Shown: positions 39,493-40,348 of the stretch, one piece after another
Layout of the letters: the number at the start of each line of letters is the position of its first letter
Position numbering within the stretch: the first letter of the stretch is position 1
From: JASLBX01 sp035762665
GTDB taxonomy: Bacteria > Actinomycetota > Actinomycetes > Jiangellales > Jiangellaceae
Length of the DNA: 40,348 nucleotides
Direction of reading: 5' to 3'
NCBI GenBank assembly: GCA_035762665.1
Contig: DASTNZ010000028.1
Span: 1-40,348 of the forward strand
Position numbers and translations under genes: made by a program
Notes under the pieces: model-generated
The model's database searches: none
Told to the model about the DNA's origin: nothing
What the model saw: only the letters and a program-made list of their open reading frames with translations

Positions 39493-40347
39493 ATGATGCA
39501 ACGGCTCACAGACCGAGTGACGACGGAGACCCGCCTCCGTGGCTGCAACCCCAGTTTGGTGCGCACCAGCGCGGGCGTCGTGGTCATCGACACCCCACAG
39601 CTGCCGACCAAGGCGGTGGCGTTCCGGCAGGAGGCAGAGCGGCTCGGGCCGGTCCGCTACGTGATCAACACTGAGCACCACGTCGACCACATCTTTGGCA
39701 ACTACTACTTCAAAGGCGCGGGGGAGGTGGTCCACCATCAGGGTGTGTACGACAACTTCATGGTGACCACGCCGGAGCTGGACCCGTTCGCCTACGCTGC
39801 TGAGGCCATCCCCAGCGACGATCCTGAGGGAGAAGCGATCTTCCCGGAACGGGACGAGTACTACGAGGACCCCAACAAGGGCACGGTGGTGTTCACGGGG
39901 GACCTCACACTCCGCGTCGGGGACCGCACTTTCCATCTCCTTCACACACCTGGACACACCCCTGGACAGATCGCGGTCCACGTGCCAGAGGAGCGTGTGG
40001 TCTTCACCGGTGACACGGTGTTCAGCGAATGTCAGACGTGGCTCATGACGTCGGATGTCAACCAGTGGCTCGTCGCGCTTGACAGCATCAGCGAGCTTGA
40101 TGTCGACCACGTGGTTCCTGGACATGGACCCGTAACCACACTCGACTACCTCGGCACCCAGCGCAGCGTCCTCACTGACTGGGTCGACGCAGTTGCGGAC
40201 GCGATCGACCGCGGATGGTCCAGAGACGAGACGATCGAGCGCGTCAACTTCTCAGACCGATACCCCGTGGATGTAGGGCAGGAGTACATGATGAGCTACA
40301 TCCAGACTCTCAACGCCGCATCCCTGTACGACAAGCTCAAGAGTTGA
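39493..40347 (+). CDS. Metallo-beta-lactamase-fold hydrolase
   Basis: 284 residues, complete with TGA at 40345-40347. Metal motifs: TEHHVDH (60-66), HTPGHTPGQ (His155), FTGDTVF (Asp174), VPGHGPV (His211). The first His of the H-x-H-x-D-H motif is Glu61, while His63, Asp65 and His66 are kept. GGAGGA precedes two adjacent ATGs at 39493 and 39496; the second has the better spacing. It is divergent from the catabolic operon and may belong to it functionally, for example as a thioesterase, lactonase or glyoxalase-like enzyme. Only the superfamily is certain. Confidence 0.85.
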   Translation: MMQRLTDRVTTETRLRGCNPSLVRTSAGVVVIDTPQLPTKAVAFRQEAERLGPVRYVINTEHHVDHIFGNYYFKGAGEVVHHQGVYDNFMVTTPELDPFAYAAEAIPSDDPEGEAIFPERDEYYEDPNKGTVVFTGDLTLRVGDRTFHLLHTPGHTPGQIAVHVPEERVVFTGDTVFSECQTWLMTSDVNQWLVALDSISELDVDHVVPGHGPVTTLDYLGTQRSVLTDWVDAVADAIDRGWSRDETIERVNFSDRYPVDVGQEYMMSYIQTLNAASLYDKLKS

Positions 40348-40348
40348 T

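Noticed and set aside
39171..40348. Right attachment site (copy of the tRNA 3' end)
   Set aside because: No stretch resembling CCCACCGGGGGCAC was seen between the operon and the window end.

Overview
The window comes from a high-GC Gram-positive actinobacterium (Actinomycetota). The evidence is an acyl-CoA carboxylase epsilon subunit with its carboxyltransferase, maf and birA nearby (a mycobacterial/streptomycete-type neighbourhood), a lipoprotein-type class F sortase, an actinobacterial PEP carboxylase ending in QNTG, very frequent GTG/TTG starts, and several starts placed 6-7 bases after a TAnnnT box, as in leaderless actinobacterial mRNAs. The genus cannot be fixed from sequence alone. Everything here was read by eye; no searches or alignments were run.

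Layout, 1-25 kb (core-like). An acyl-CoA carboxylase beta subunit cut by the window edge is followed by a winged-helix/alpha-beta-hydrolase fusion, then a 32-bp tandem repeat array between convergent genes. Next come a PLP decarboxylase, maf, a DUF885 hydrolase, accE, a divergent DUF2000/AraC pair, accD, a divergent ppc, a membrane-anchored VWA protein, a phospholipase D-type protein and a DUF1206 membrane protein. From 16.7 to 19.9 kb lies a possible cell-surface and light/cobalamin module: DUF4397 surface protein, class F sortase, ECF sigma factor, and a CarH/LitR-like B12-binding regulator. The same 12-bp near-palindrome TTAGTGCTAAAT precedes both transcription units. It is followed by birA, a decayed adenylate cyclase, a small divergent heat-shock locus (dnaJ-like + hspR-like against hsp20), and a translationally coupled cfa-ACT-def operon.

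Layout, 25-39 kb (accessory). A tRNA with a Leu(UAA) anticodon is followed by the C-terminal stub of a tyrosine recombinase and then by a 13-gene, ~13.6-kb minus-strand operon of catabolic enzymes. In transcription order these are GMC oxidoreductase, gluconate-2-dehydrogenase subunit-3-like protein, aldehyde dehydrogenase, LacI regulator, DapA-like aldolase/dehydratase, SDR, family I CoA-transferase, enoyl-CoA hydratase, LLM flavin oxidoreductase, AroE-like dehydrogenase, FAH-family hydrolase, creatininase-family hydrolase and Gfo/Idh/MocA oxidoreductase. Most junctions overlap by 1-20 bp. An 18-bp LacI-type operator-like palindrome (39261-39278) lies about 90 bp before the first gene. A divergent metallo-beta-lactamase-fold gene closes the window.

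How it may work. The operon reads as oxidation of an alcohol to an acid, CoA activation and beta-oxidation-like shortening, with extra C-C or C-N bond chemistry, all under a LacI-type repressor. Several enzymes (AroE-, DapA- and FAH-like) depart from family signatures at substrate-site residues and no transporter is present, so the substrate is unknown. This operon and the B12-regulator/sortase module are the two best candidates for undescribed biology.
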